Shown piece by piece: positions 25,570 to 34,656 of a DNA stretch of 64,000 nucleotides. The notes under the pieces were generated by a model. That model was not told where the DNA came from. It worked only from the letters and a program-made list of their open reading frames with translations, and made no database searches. Origin of the DNA: Brachymonas sp049977365 (lineage in GTDB: Bacteria > Pseudomonadota > Gammaproteobacteria > Burkholderiales > Burkholderiaceae_C); contig NZ_JBNGEN010000001.1 of NCBI RefSeq assembly GCF_049977365.1, forward strand, positions 496,001-560,000, written 5' to 3'. Within the stretch, counting starts at the first letter, position 1. Each line of letters begins with the position of its first letter. The translations under genes were made by a program, and so were the position numbers.

Positions 25570-26829
25570 ATGACCGACGATACCTGCTCCGATGGTTCCG
25601 CAGATGCCGTGACTTCCCGTCGTACGGGAGCCGTGCTGCGCCGGCTGCCCGTGGGCATCTGGGCCATGGGCATGGCGTCGATGTTCATGGATGTGTCTTC
25701 CGAGCTGATCCATGCGCTGCTGCCGATGTTCATGGTGGGGACGCTGGGGGCCTCCATGGTGACGGTAGGGGTGATCGAGGGCGTGGCGGAGGCCACGGCG
25801 GCCGTGATGAAGGTGTTTTCGGGGGCACTGAGCGATTATTTCGGGCGGCGCAAGGGACTGATGGTGTTCGGCTATGGACTGGCTGCACTGAGCAAGCCGG
25901 TCTTTGCCCTCACGCACAGCATTGGGCTGGTGTTCACCGCCCGATTCGTGGACCGCATCGGCAAAGGCATTCGCGGGGCTCCGCGGGATGCCCTGGTGGC
26001 CGACATGACGGCTCCCGAGGAGCGGGGGGCTGCCTACGGCCTGCGGCAGGCACTGGATTCGCTGGGCGCCCTGCTGGGTCCGCTGGCGGCCATGGGGCTG
26101 CTGATGTGGTGGACCCACGATGTGCGCACGGCCATGTGGTGGGCCGTGCTGCCGGCGCTGCTGGCCGTGGCGCTGCTGGTGGTGGGCGTGCGCGAGCCGG
26201 CTGCCGAAACGCGCCCGCACCGGAGTGCGGGCATTCCTCTGCGACGCAGCAGCATCGCGCAGCTGCCCCTGGCCTTCTGGATGGTGGTGCTGCTGGGAGC
26301 GATCTTCACACTGGCGCGCTTCAGCGAGGCGTTTCTGGTGCTGCGCGCACAGGGCATGGGACTGCCGGAGGCAGAGGTTCCGGTGGTCATGGTCATCATG
26401 AACGTGATGTATGCCGGCTGTGCCTATCCCGCCGGTGCGGCGGCAGACCGGTGCGCATCCAGTCTGCTGCTGGGTGCCGGTCTGGTCACGCTGGTGCTGG
26501 CCGATGTGGTGCTGGCACTGGCCCCCGGGCGCACGCTGCTGTGGGTGGGTGCTGCCCTGTGGGGGCTGCACATGGCACTGACGCAGGGGCTGCTGTCGAA
26601 GATGGTGGCGGACACGGCTCCGCCCGCTCTGCTGGGCACGGGATTCGGACTGTTCAACCTCGTGAGCGGAGCTGCCCTGCTGGTGGCGAGCACACTGGCC
26701 GGCGCCCTGTGGCAGCACTTTGGGGCTCCCGCCACCTTCTGGACCGGTGCCGGATTTGCCACTCTGGCCCTGCTCGCCCTCCCCTGGGCAGCGGCTGCCT
26801 GCCGTGCACCGGCACGGCACCAGCAGTAA
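25570..26829 (+). CDS. MFS transporter
   Basis: This 419-residue permease has about 12 hydrophobic segments and the MFS loop 2-3 signature (GALSDYFGRRKG, near residue 92). A second conserved stretch, DRIGKGIRGAPRDALVAD, lies near residue 131 and is typical of a family of uncharacterised MFS proteins. The reading frame is open further upstream, but that part is low-complexity and arginine-rich. The ATG at 25570 begins a normal short cytoplasmic N-terminus. The substrate is unknown. It is divergent from the Pat gene and convergent with rsuA. Confidence 0.85.
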   Translation: MTDDTCSDGSADAVTSRRTGAVLRRLPVGIWAMGMASMFMDVSSELIHALLPMFMVGTLGASMVTVGVIEGVAEATAAVMKVFSGALSDYFGRRKGLMVFGYGLAALSKPVFALTHSIGLVFTARFVDRIGKGIRGAPRDALVADMTAPEERGAAYGLRQALDSLGALLGPLAAMGLLMWWTHDVRTAMWWAVLPALLAVALLVVGVREPAAETRPHRSAGIPLRRSSIAQLPLAFWMVVLLGAIFTLARFSEAFLVLRAQGMGLPEAEVPVVMVIMNVMYAGCAYPAGAAADRCASSLLLGAGLVTLVLADVVLALAPGRTLLWVGAALWGLHMALTQGLLSKMVADTAPPALLGTGFGLFNLVSGAALLVASTLAGALWQHFGAPATFWTGAGFATLALLALPWAAAACRAPARHQQ

Positions 26830-26948
26830 CACCGGTTGCAGATTCGTCGCCTGGCTCTACTCCCAGGCAGGCTCCGCAGGAGAGGAGCACCGGCAGAAGC
26901 TGCCGGCTTCCTTCGCCCGGCTCCATGGACCGATCGGCGTGACACGAT

Positions 26949-27737
26949 TCATGCCGCGGGTGTGGCAGCAGGAGCGGTCTGGCGCGCAGCTTCGAGCTCG
27001 GCAGGGGTCAGCCAGCGCCACTGGCCCGGCGCCAGATCGGCAGGCAGCTCCAGCGCACCGATGCGGCTGCGGTGCAGCGCTTCTACCCGGTTGCCCACCG
27101 CAGCCACCATGCGCTTGACCTGGTGATACTTGCCCTCGGTGAGCGTGAGCCGCAGGGCGTGGTCCTCGGTCTGCTCGCAGGCGGCGGCGCGCACGGGCTT
27201 GGGATCGTCGTCGAGCACGACTCCGGCCAGCAGCTTCTGGATCTGGGCCGAATCGACCGGATGCCTGCAGGTGACTTCGTACACCTTGGGCACATGGCGC
27301 CGGGGAGAGGCCATCTGGTGGATGAGCTTGCCGTCATCGGTCAGCAGGAGCATGCCCGTGGTGTCCTGATCGAGACGCCCGATGGCCTGCACTCCCTGCA
27401 CCGCCCCCTTCTGCGGACGCTGCCGCAAAGGAGCGGGAAGCAGAGTGTAGATGCTGGGCCAGGCCGAGGGCTTCTGCGAACATTCGGTGCCTGCAGGCTT
27501 GTGGAGGAGCACATAGGCCTGGGCGTGGTACTCCCAGGGCTGCCCCTGCACGGTGAAGCCCAGTCCCTCGCGTGCCTCGACCGCATGGAGGGCATCGGTC
27601 ACGGGCTCCGGTACCCCCTCCAGCCGAACCAGCCCCTGCTGGACCAGACCGGCACACACGCGCCGGGTACCGAAGCCCTGGGAATACAGCATGTCGGCCA
27701 GCGACATCACGGGAATGCGGGAAGTGGAAACAGCCAT
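26949..27737 (-). CDS. rsuA: 16S rRNA pseudouridine synthase RsuA
   Basis: This 262-residue protein is an RsuA/RluB-family pseudouridine synthase. Residues 10-65 form an S4-like RNA-binding domain. The catalytic domain carries GRLDQDTTGMLLLTDDG near residue 117, where the Asp of RLDQDT is the nucleophile. Also present are VYEVTCRHPV and EGKYHQVKRMVAAVGNRV. It has the short RsuA length and no long C-terminal tail, favouring modification of 16S U516, although RluE or RluF-like specificity cannot be excluded. It is a single gene on the minus strand, downstream of the parC-linked secreted protein. Confidence 0.85.
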   Translation of the reverse strand: MAVSTSRIPVMSLADMLYSQGFGTRRVCAGLVQQGLVRLEGVPEPVTDALHAVEAREGLGFTVQGQPWEYHAQAYVLLHKPAGTECSQKPSAWPSIYTLLPAPLRQRPQKGAVQGVQAIGRLDQDTTGMLLLTDDGKLIHQMASPRRHVPKVYEVTCRHPVDSAQIQKLLAGVVLDDDPKPVRAAACEQTEDHALRLTLTEGKYHQVKRMVAAVGNRVEALHRSRIGALELPADLAPGQWRWLTPAELEAARQTAPAATPAA

Positions 27738-27770
27738 GGTGCAAAACCAATCAAATGCAGAAATGCCCCC

Positions 27771-28643
27771 TCAGGGGGTACGCAGGATGGAAGGGGCTCG
27801 CTCCTGCCCAAAGGGCACGGGGGAGAAGAAAGGAAGGGAAACCGCCGCAGGAGCGGCAGAACCGACAGGAGCGGATTGAGGTTCCGGGATGCCAGAAGCT
27901 GCCGAAGCTCCCCCGGATGCGGGAGCCGACGCAGGATCCGACGCGGTATGTCCGGCATGTGCAGAGGGGGCCTCGCGCGTGGGATCGGTCATCCGCGCGA
28001 CCGAAAAGACCTCGCGCATACGCTGGGCACACAGTCCCTTGCGCAGATCGATGGCCGCCCCCTGCTGCGTCCGCACACAGGCGAGCCGCACGAAGCGTTT
28101 GCCACGGAGCCCCTCGATCCACAGCTGCTCTGCCGCACCAGGCCCCGCGACCCGGATCACGATCAGCCGTCCGTGAGGGGTATCGACCAGAGCCGCGCGC
28201 GAGGTCAGGTGCTGATCGGCCGGATCATGTCGCGGGGCAGCGGACGAACGGCCATGGCGCGACCGCCCTGTGTGCCTGCCGGATGCCTGGGCAAGAGGGG
28301 ACGCCGAGGGCAATGACTGCTGAATCTGGGCCACCGTGTACTGTTCCAGACGGTCCAGAAACTCGGGCGTGAGGTCGGAGGCGCGCAGGCCCTGGGCATC
28401 CTGCGATACCACGTAGACCTGCTCGGCCACATGCCCCATGCGGGCTCCAGACCGTGCGCCTGCCTCATGCCCATGGCGCGCAGCCCAGGCAGAGGAAGCT
28501 CCCAGCCCGGAAAGCAGCCCCGCTGCCATGCCTGCCACGACGAACCGACGACATGCACGCCCCATCCAGCCAGAGAGCGCCCCCTTTCGCTTCAGGGAGC
28601 GCAGGGCATGCATGGGCCGGTGCGGACTCGGTTGCAGACTCAT
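27771..28643 (-). CDS. Secreted protein of unknown function, coupled to parC
   Basis: I do not recognise a family. The 290-residue product starts with a basic region, then a hydrophobic segment (VVAGMAAGLLSGLGASSAWA, residues 35-54) with an AWA-A signal-peptidase-like site, so export to the periplasm is likely. The mature part has a conserved-looking core around residues 85-225 with TPHGRLIVIRVAG and RFVRLACVRTQQGAAIDLR, including two cysteines. A Pro/Ala/Ser-rich tail of 65 residues follows. The start ATG overlaps the parC stop (ATGA), so it is co-translated with topoisomerase IV, an odd partner. A shorter start at the internal MHALRSL is possible. Confidence 0.65.
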   Translation of the reverse strand: MSLQPSPHRPMHALRSLKRKGALSGWMGRACRRFVVAGMAAGLLSGLGASSAWAARHGHEAGARSGARMGHVAEQVYVVSQDAQGLRASDLTPEFLDRLEQYTVAQIQQSLPSASPLAQASGRHTGRSRHGRSSAAPRHDPADQHLTSRAALVDTPHGRLIVIRVAGPGAAEQLWIEGLRGKRFVRLACVRTQQGAAIDLRKGLCAQRMREVFSVARMTDPTREAPSAHAGHTASDPASAPASGGASAASGIPEPQSAPVGSAAPAAVSLPFFSPVPFGQERAPSILRTP

Positions 28644-30988
28644 TGCACGCGCTCGATGCGTTGCGGCCGGAAGCTCCAGTCGGCTTCCTTGCCCTTGCGT
28701 CCCCGGGTTCCGGCCGCATTGCGCAGACTGCGCAGCTCCAGTACCTCCTCGCGTGGCTTGCCCCCCCTGCCTGTGCCCTGCACCCGGATGGAGCGGGCAT
28801 AGGCGGCTGCACCGATGAGTGTGTCGTCGGATTCGAGGCCCATGAGCATCAGCCCGCGTCCGCCCTTGGGCTGGTGACGCAGCTCGGAGAGCGGGAAAGT
28901 GAGCAGACGACCACCTGCACTGGCGCAGGCAACATCGGTGGCCGGAGCCAGAGGCGTACTGCCATGGTCGCCATCGATCACGCTGGGAGCACAGGGCGTT
29001 TCGCCTTCGTTGCAGGTGACAAAAGCCTTGCCTGCACGCAGACGCGATGTCATGTCGCCGATGGTGGCCCAGAAGCCATATCCCCCGCTGCCTGACAGCA
29101 GCACCTGCTGGGAGTCAGGGCCTGCCACGTAATGCAGCAGATGGGTCCCCGCCTCCAGTTCGATGAGCGTGGTCACGGGCTGCCCATCGCCACGCGCCCC
29201 GGGCAGGCTGGCCACGGGCACGCTGTACACCCGGCCATTGCTGCCCAGGGCGATCAGCGTATCGACGGTGCGGCACTCGATGGTGGTCTGCAGCCCGTCG
29301 CCCTGCTTGAAGGCAAACCCTGCCGGATCGTGCCCATGGCCCGTGCGGGCACGCACCCAGCCCTTTTCGCTGAGCACCACCGTCACCGGTTCGTCGACCA
29401 CCCGGACTTCGACCACGGCCCGCTTCTCGGCCTGGATGAGGGTGCGGCGCGCATCGCCGAACTGCTTGGCATCGGCCTCGATCTCCCGCACCATGAGCCG
29501 CCGCAGCGAGGTCGGGCTGTGGAGCACATCTTCGAGCCTGGCCTGTTCGCCGCGCAGGTCGGAGAGCTCCTGCTCGATGCGCAGTGCCTCCAGCCGCGCG
29601 AGCTGCCGCAGACGGATTTCGAGAATGTCCTCGGCCTGTCGCTCGGTCAGGTGAAAGCGCTCCATGAGCGCCGGCCCCGGCTCGTCGCTCTGGCGGATGA
29701 TGGCGATGACCTCGTCGATGTGCAGCAGCACGGTCTGCCGCCCTTCCAGAATGTGGATGCGGTCGAGCACCTTGTCGAGCCGATGCCGGGTACGCCGCGT
29801 CACCGTGGTCCTGCGGAAATCGATCCACTCCTCGATCATGGCCCGCAGCGATTTCTGCACCGGCCGACCATCGAGCCCCACACTGGTGAGATTGACGGGC
29901 GCCGTGGTTTCGAGGCTCGTGTGGGCCAGCAGCGCCGTGGTGAGATCCTGCTGGCTCACGGTGCGGCTCTTGGGCTCGAACACCAGCCGCACTGGTGCGT
30001 CCTTGCTGGATTCGTCACGCACGCCGTCAAGCACGGCCAGCAGGCTGGCCTTGAGCTGCAGCTGTTCCTGCGACAAGGCCTTCTTGCCAGCGCGCACCTT
30101 GGGGTTGGTGAGCTCCTCGATTTCTTCCAGCACCTTCTGGGTGCTGACGCCCGGAGGGAGCTCCTGCACCACGAGTTGCCACTGGCCGCGGGCCAGATCC
30201 TCGATCTTCCAGCGGGCACGCACCTTGAGGCTGCCCCGCCCGCTTCGGTAGGCTTCCGCAATCTCGGTGGCGCTGCTGATGATCTGTCCGCCTCCCGGAT
30301 AGTCCGGTCCGGGCACCAGGGCCCACAGCTCCTCGTCCGACAGGGAAGGCTGCTTGATCAGCGCCACGCAGGCATCGGCCACCTCCCGCAGGTTGTGGCT
30401 GGGAATTTCGGTGGCCATGCCCACCGCAATGCCGCTGGCTCCATTGAGCAGCACAAAGGGCAGACGGGCTGGAAGCTGAGCCGGTTCCTCGGTGCTGCCG
30501 TCATAGTTGGGCACGAAATCGACAGTGCCCTGTCCGATCTCGTCGAGCAGCAGCGTCGCGATGCGGGACAGGCGTGCCTCGGTATAGCGCATGGCCGCTG
30601 CGCCGTCGCCATCACGGCTGCCGAAGTTGCCCTGTCCGTCGATGAGCGGATAGCGCTGGCTGAAGTCCTGCGCCATGCGCACGAGCGCATCGTAGGCCGC
30701 CTGATCGCCGTGGGGATGGAAACGCCCGAGCACATCCCCCACCACGCGCGCACTCTTGACCGGCTTGGCCCCTGTGGCACCGTTCGAGCCGCCAAAGGAG
30801 AGGCCCATGCGGTCCATCGCGTACAGAATGCGCCGCTGCACGGGTTTCTGTCCATCGCACACATCCGGCAGGGCCCGCCCCTTGACCACGGACAGGGCAT
30901 ATTCCAGATACGCACGCTGCGCATACTGGGCCAGATTCGGGTTGTCGCCGTGCTCGGCCGGCCCGGAAACCACACTCACGGTATCCAT
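28640..30988 (-). CDS. parC: DNA topoisomerase IV subunit A
   Basis: ParC is the DNA-cleaving subunit of topoisomerase IV, which decatenates daughter chromosomes. The protein has 782 residues. The GyrA-type core starts NPNLAQYAQRAYLEYALSVV. The active-site tyrosine is Y135 in AAMRYTEARL. The quinolone-determining loop reads HPHGDQAAYDALVRMAQ, with Gln at position 96 where E. coli ParC has Ser80. The C-terminal third holds the beta-pinwheel repeats (GWVRARTGHGHD, GRVYSVPV). The fit to ParC rather than GyrA comes from the shorter C-terminal domain and the parE gene nearby. It overlaps the secreted-protein gene at its 3' end. Confidence 0.93.
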   Translation of the reverse strand: MDTVSVVSGPAEHGDNPNLAQYAQRAYLEYALSVVKGRALPDVCDGQKPVQRRILYAMDRMGLSFGGSNGATGAKPVKSARVVGDVLGRFHPHGDQAAYDALVRMAQDFSQRYPLIDGQGNFGSRDGDGAAAMRYTEARLSRIATLLLDEIGQGTVDFVPNYDGSTEEPAQLPARLPFVLLNGASGIAVGMATEIPSHNLREVADACVALIKQPSLSDEELWALVPGPDYPGGGQIISSATEIAEAYRSGRGSLKVRARWKIEDLARGQWQLVVQELPPGVSTQKVLEEIEELTNPKVRAGKKALSQEQLQLKASLLAVLDGVRDESSKDAPVRLVFEPKSRTVSQQDLTTALLAHTSLETTAPVNLTSVGLDGRPVQKSLRAMIEEWIDFRRTTVTRRTRHRLDKVLDRIHILEGRQTVLLHIDEVIAIIRQSDEPGPALMERFHLTERQAEDILEIRLRQLARLEALRIEQELSDLRGEQARLEDVLHSPTSLRRLMVREIEADAKQFGDARRTLIQAEKRAVVEVRVVDEPVTVVLSEKGWVRARTGHGHDPAGFAFKQGDGLQTTIECRTVDTLIALGSNGRVYSVPVASLPGARGDGQPVTTLIELEAGTHLLHYVAGPDSQQVLLSGSGGYGFWATIGDMTSRLRAGKAFVTCNEGETPCAPSVIDGDHGSTPLAPATDVACASAGGRLLTFPLSELRHQPKGGRGLMLMGLESDDTLIGAAAYARSIRVQGTGRGGKPREEVLELRSLRNAAGTRGRKGKEADWSFRPQRIERVQ

Positions 30989-31197
30989 GTCAGAACTCGC
31001 TGGAAATCAGAAAAACGGCCAGTGAACTCCACCGGCCAGCCCCTGCAACCCCCAACAGGATGCAGGAAGCGAAGAAAAAACGGAAGGCAAGACAGGAGAC
31101 AGAAGGCAAAAGGCCCAAGCATCGCGATGCCTCGCCATCACGAGGGCCTCCCGGCATCAGTGGCCCTCTGCTCAGCCTCTTCATGCTCTTCATGCAC

Positions 31198-32331
31198 TCA
31201 GGGATTGGGCACATTGCTTCCCGCTGCACTGTCGGGAGTGGCATGCGCGCTGGGCGCACCGCTCCTGACCACCACATCGGCACCAAGCTGCATCGGCGCC
31301 TGCGGCATCCTGTCAGCGGCAGCCACCTGGCCGGCAATCTGGTCCATGGCACTCGGTGCTTCGGTGCCGGTGGCTTCTGCCGTGAGGGAACGCTGGGCCG
31401 ATTCGAGCGCAGCGGCTTCGAGCCGCATGGCCCGTGCAGAGGGAGCTTTTCCACTCCGCGCCGAAGCCAGCGTCATGTTCACACGCCCACGCCCGGCCAG
31501 CCGGCCGAGAGGAATCGGTGCCACGCTGGCCATGGGCACCCCCATGCCTTCCGCTCCGGGGCGGAAGGTCTGATACAGGGCCATGACGGTACGCACATAG
31601 TTCTGCGTTTCCGCATAGCGCGGCACGGCATTGCCCGCACGCGACACGGCACCATGCCCCGCGTTGTAGGCCGCCACCGCCAGATCGACCCGCCCATGAA
31701 AACGGTCGAGCAGCTGGCGCAGATAGCGCGCCCCGAGGCGCACGTTCAGCGCAGGATCGGTGAGCTTGTGCTCCACGCTGCCCGCTGCATCAGCCTGTAC
31801 GCCCAGATCGCGGGCCGTGGCCGGCATGATCTGCATCAGCCCCACGGCTCCGGCTCCGGACACCGCCTGCCGGTTGAAGCCCGACTCGGCTGCAATCACC
31901 GACTTGAGCAGATCCACATCCACCGCATTGCGCCGGGCCTCGCGGGCCATGTGATGGGCGACTGCGCGGTAGGCAGAGGACTGGTTGATGAGTGCGGTGA
32001 GCCGGCGTGCCTTGACTCCCGCTGCAGCATCGGCCTGCGGATTGAAGGCCAGGCCATTGCCGCTCAGGAGCGTGCTGCCGCGGACCGTGCCGCCACTGCG
32101 GGTTGCCACGCGCATGCGTCCCTCGCCCCGCCCTGCCGCCAGCGCCTTCTGGGCATCGAAGCGGAAATGCTCGCTCTTGAAATACAGCTGGTAGCGGCTG
32201 TCGACCTTGCGATCGGCAAAGTGCGACATGCCCTCGGCATCCACATACCCCCAGACATCGGCGTGCGCCGCCCAGGGCATGAGGCCCAGACCGGTCCACA
32301 GCAGCAGGGGAAAGATTCTTCGCATCGTCAT
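31198..32331 (-). CDS. Lytic transglycosylase (SLT domain) with DUF4124-like N-terminus
   Basis: This 377-residue exported enzyme cleaves peptidoglycan glycan strands. A signal peptide (IFPLLLWTGLGLMPWAAHA) is followed by a DUF4124-like segment, VWGYVDAEGMSHFADR. A GEWL/SLT domain occupies roughly residues 125-265: the catalytic Glu lies in VIAAESGFN, then GAVGLMQIMPATA and VAAYNAGHGAV. The C-terminal 90 residues are low-complexity. It lies between parE and parC on the same strand, 11 bp after the parE stop, and is probably co-transcribed with parE. Confidence 0.88.
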   Translation of the reverse strand: MTMRRIFPLLLWTGLGLMPWAAHADVWGYVDAEGMSHFADRKVDSRYQLYFKSEHFRFDAQKALAAGRGEGRMRVATRSGGTVRGSTLLSGNGLAFNPQADAAAGVKARRLTALINQSSAYRAVAHHMAREARRNAVDVDLLKSVIAAESGFNRQAVSGAGAVGLMQIMPATARDLGVQADAAGSVEHKLTDPALNVRLGARYLRQLLDRFHGRVDLAVAAYNAGHGAVSRAGNAVPRYAETQNYVRTVMALYQTFRPGAEGMGVPMASVAPIPLGRLAGRGRVNMTLASARSGKAPSARAMRLEAAALESAQRSLTAEATGTEAPSAMDQIAGQVAAADRMPQAPMQLGADVVVRSGAPSAHATPDSAAGSNVPNP

Positions 32332-32342
32332 GCCTCGTTGTC

Positions 32343-34313
32343 TCAGATGTCGAGCTCCACGGCATCGCCGTGCAGCTCCATGAGTTCGCGTCGTGCGGCC
32401 GCCTCGCCCTTGCCCATGAGCTGCATCATGCAGGCCTGGGTCCCGGTCCAGCCGAGATCACCCAGCCGCACACACATCAGGCGGCGGGTGTCGGGATTGA
32501 GGGTGGTCTCCCAAAGCTGCTCGGCGGTCATTTCGCCGAGGCCCTTGAAGCGGCTGATGCCCCACTTGCCCTCGGCCACCCCTTCCTTGCGGAGCTTGTC
32601 GAGAATGGACTGCAGCTCGACCTCGTCGAGGGCATAGTGCTTGGCTGCCGGGCGCTTGCCGCGCGCCGGGGCATCCACGCGGAACAACGGCGGACGCGAT
32701 ACATAGACATGCCCGGCTTCGATGAGCTTAGGGAAATGCCGGAAAAAAAGTGTCAGCAATAGTACCTGGATGTGGGAGCCGTCCACATCGGCATCGCTGA
32801 GAATGCAGACTTTGCCGTACCGCAGTCCCGACAGGTCGGGCGTGTCCTCCGGACCGTGCGGGTCCACGCCCAGCGCCACGGCGATGTCGTGGATTTCGGC
32901 GTTGCGAAACAGCAGGTCGCGCTCCACCTCCCAGGTATTGAGCACCTTGCCACGCAGAGGCAGAATGGCCTGGGTCTCCTTGTCCCGCCCCATCTTGGCG
33001 CTGCCGCCGGCGCTGTCCCCTTCGACCAGAAACACCTCGTTGCGGACAATGTCGCGGCTCTCGCAATCGGTGAGCTTGCCGGGGAGCACTGCCACCCCGC
33101 TGCCTCGGCGCTTCTCGACCTTCTGGCTCGCACGCTGGCGGCTCTGGGCTGTGCGGATCACCATTTCGGCGAGCCGTCGGCCATCGTCGAGATGCTCGTT
33201 GAGCCAGAGTTCGAAGGCCGGCCGCACGAATCCTGCCACCAGCTTGAGCGCATCGCGCGAATTGAGTTTTTCCTTGATCTGACCCTGAAACTGCGGATCG
33301 AGCACCTTGGCGCTGAGCACATAGCTCGCGCGTGCAAACACGTCCTCGGGCATGAGCTTGACTCCCTTGGGCAGCAAGGCGTGGAGCTCGATGAAACTCT
33401 TCATGGCCTGAAAGAGCCCCTCGCGCAGTCCACTGTCGTGGGTGCCGCCCGCCGGCGTGGGGATGAGGTTGACATAGCTTTCGCGCAGCGGGGCTCCCTC
33501 TTCGGTAAAGGCCACGCACCAGGCCACGCCTTCGCCATCGGCAAACTGCTCGCTGCCCTCAGCGTACTGCTCGCCCTCGAAGGCCGGCACCACTGGATCG
33601 GCCGGCAGGCTCTGCAGCAGATAGTCCCGCAGCCCTCCCTTGTACTGCCAATGCAGAGTCTCGCGGGTCTTTTCCTGGGTGAGCCAGACCGAGACGCCCG
33701 CCATGAGCACCGCCTTGCTGCGCAGCAGATGCACCAGTTCGCTCCAGGGCAGGGCTGCGCTTTCGAAGTAGCGGGCATCGGGCCAGATTCGAACAGTGGT
33801 GCCCTGCCGACGGTCGCCGGCGGCGGCCTCGCGCAGAGTCAGGGGCTCGGCGACCTCTCCCCCCGCGAACACCAGATGAGCCACCTGGCCCTCCCGGAAG
33901 CTGGTCACCTCCATGCGGGTCGACAGGGCATTGGTCACACTCACCCCGACCCCGTGCAACCCCCCGCTGAAGCTGTAGGCCCCGCCCTTGCCCTTGTCGA
34001 ACTTGCCGCCCGCGTGCAGCCGGGTAAAGACCAGCTCCAGCACCGGCGCATGTTCCTCGGGATGCATGCCGAAAGGAATACCGCGCCCGTCGTCCTCCAC
34101 GGTCACCGAGCCATCCTCGTGCAGCGTGACCTTGATCTTGCGGCCAAAGCCGGCCAGCGCCTCGTCTGCTGCGTTGTCGATCACCTCCTGCACGATGTGC
34201 AGCGGGGTGTCGGTGCGCGTGTACATGCCGGGACGCTGGCGCACGGGCTCCAGTCCCTTGAGGACCCGGATGGAACTTTCGGAATAAGCAGTGTCGGATT
34301 TCTTGGTGGCCAT
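32343..34313 (-). CDS. parE: DNA topoisomerase IV subunit B
   Basis: ParE is the ATPase subunit of topoisomerase IV. From the ATG at 34313 the protein has 656 residues. The GHKL ATPase site is visible as EVIDNAADEALAGF, VEDDGRGIPFGMHPEE and GLHGVGVSVTNALS. The TOPRIM part carries VEGDSAGGSAKMGRD and the acidic DADVDGSHIQ, followed by RFKGLGEM. Sequence upstream of MATKKSDTAYS stays open but is arginine-rich and not family-like. The C-terminus is the normal short ParE end. It lies upstream of the transglycosylase gene. Confidence 0.93.
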   Translation of the reverse strand: MATKKSDTAYSESSIRVLKGLEPVRQRPGMYTRTDTPLHIVQEVIDNAADEALAGFGRKIKVTLHEDGSVTVEDDGRGIPFGMHPEEHAPVLELVFTRLHAGGKFDKGKGGAYSFSGGLHGVGVSVTNALSTRMEVTSFREGQVAHLVFAGGEVAEPLTLREAAAGDRRQGTTVRIWPDARYFESAALPWSELVHLLRSKAVLMAGVSVWLTQEKTRETLHWQYKGGLRDYLLQSLPADPVVPAFEGEQYAEGSEQFADGEGVAWCVAFTEEGAPLRESYVNLIPTPAGGTHDSGLREGLFQAMKSFIELHALLPKGVKLMPEDVFARASYVLSAKVLDPQFQGQIKEKLNSRDALKLVAGFVRPAFELWLNEHLDDGRRLAEMVIRTAQSRQRASQKVEKRRGSGVAVLPGKLTDCESRDIVRNEVFLVEGDSAGGSAKMGRDKETQAILPLRGKVLNTWEVERDLLFRNAEIHDIAVALGVDPHGPEDTPDLSGLRYGKVCILSDADVDGSHIQVLLLTLFFRHFPKLIEAGHVYVSRPPLFRVDAPARGKRPAAKHYALDEVELQSILDKLRKEGVAEGKWGISRFKGLGEMTAEQLWETTLNPDTRRLMCVRLGDLGWTGTQACMMQLMGKGEAAARRELMELHGDAVELDI

Positions 34314-34656
34314 GGAATGAATTCTAAGGGGCGGCCCTGGGACGCTGCCGCAACGGCGCCTGCGCGCTCGCCATGCTTCCACCCCTTGCGGCAGGCGAAG
34401 AGGGCGGATGGATACTGTACATTTTTACAGTCATTATGCCAAGTCGCTTCAACGTCCCCCACAAGCCCCTCGATGTGCAGCCGAGATGCGCGCCTCACGA
34501 GCCGGCATGGCAGTCCAGCCGGTCACGGGTGATGGCCGCGCCTTCCTCGCGGTATGCTCTGCCCTGGCTGCAGGAGTTTCTGCATCCTTCCGTTTTTTCC
34601 TTTCCTGTGCCGGCGGCCCACGATCCGATGGGGGCACAGGCCATCTGCCCCTGCTT
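34314..34656. other. 343-bp divergent intergenic region (parE / MFS)
   Basis: This region separates the start of parE from the next plus-strand permease and must hold both promoters. Short open frames run through it but none looks like protein. The only distinct signal is the LexA-like palindrome at 34415-34430. Confidence 0.6.
34415..34430. promoter_or_regulatory. LexA (SOS) box-like palindrome
   Basis: The sequence CTGTACATTTTTACAG fits the proteobacterial LexA consensus CTGT-N8-ACAG exactly, with flanking TA on the left as in strong sites. It is 102 bp upstream of parE and 227 bp upstream of the permease. Which gene it controls, if any, is not evident. Confidence 0.45.

Noticed and set aside
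22895..25573. An 892-codon open frame on the plus strand
   Set aside because: It is wholly antisense to the Pat acetyltransferase, is rich in Gly/His/Asp/Val with no family motifs, and is a typical high-GC shadow.
29132..31573. An 813-codon plus-strand open frame over parC
   Set aside because: parC on the other strand is unmistakable; this frame has repetitive composition and no motifs.
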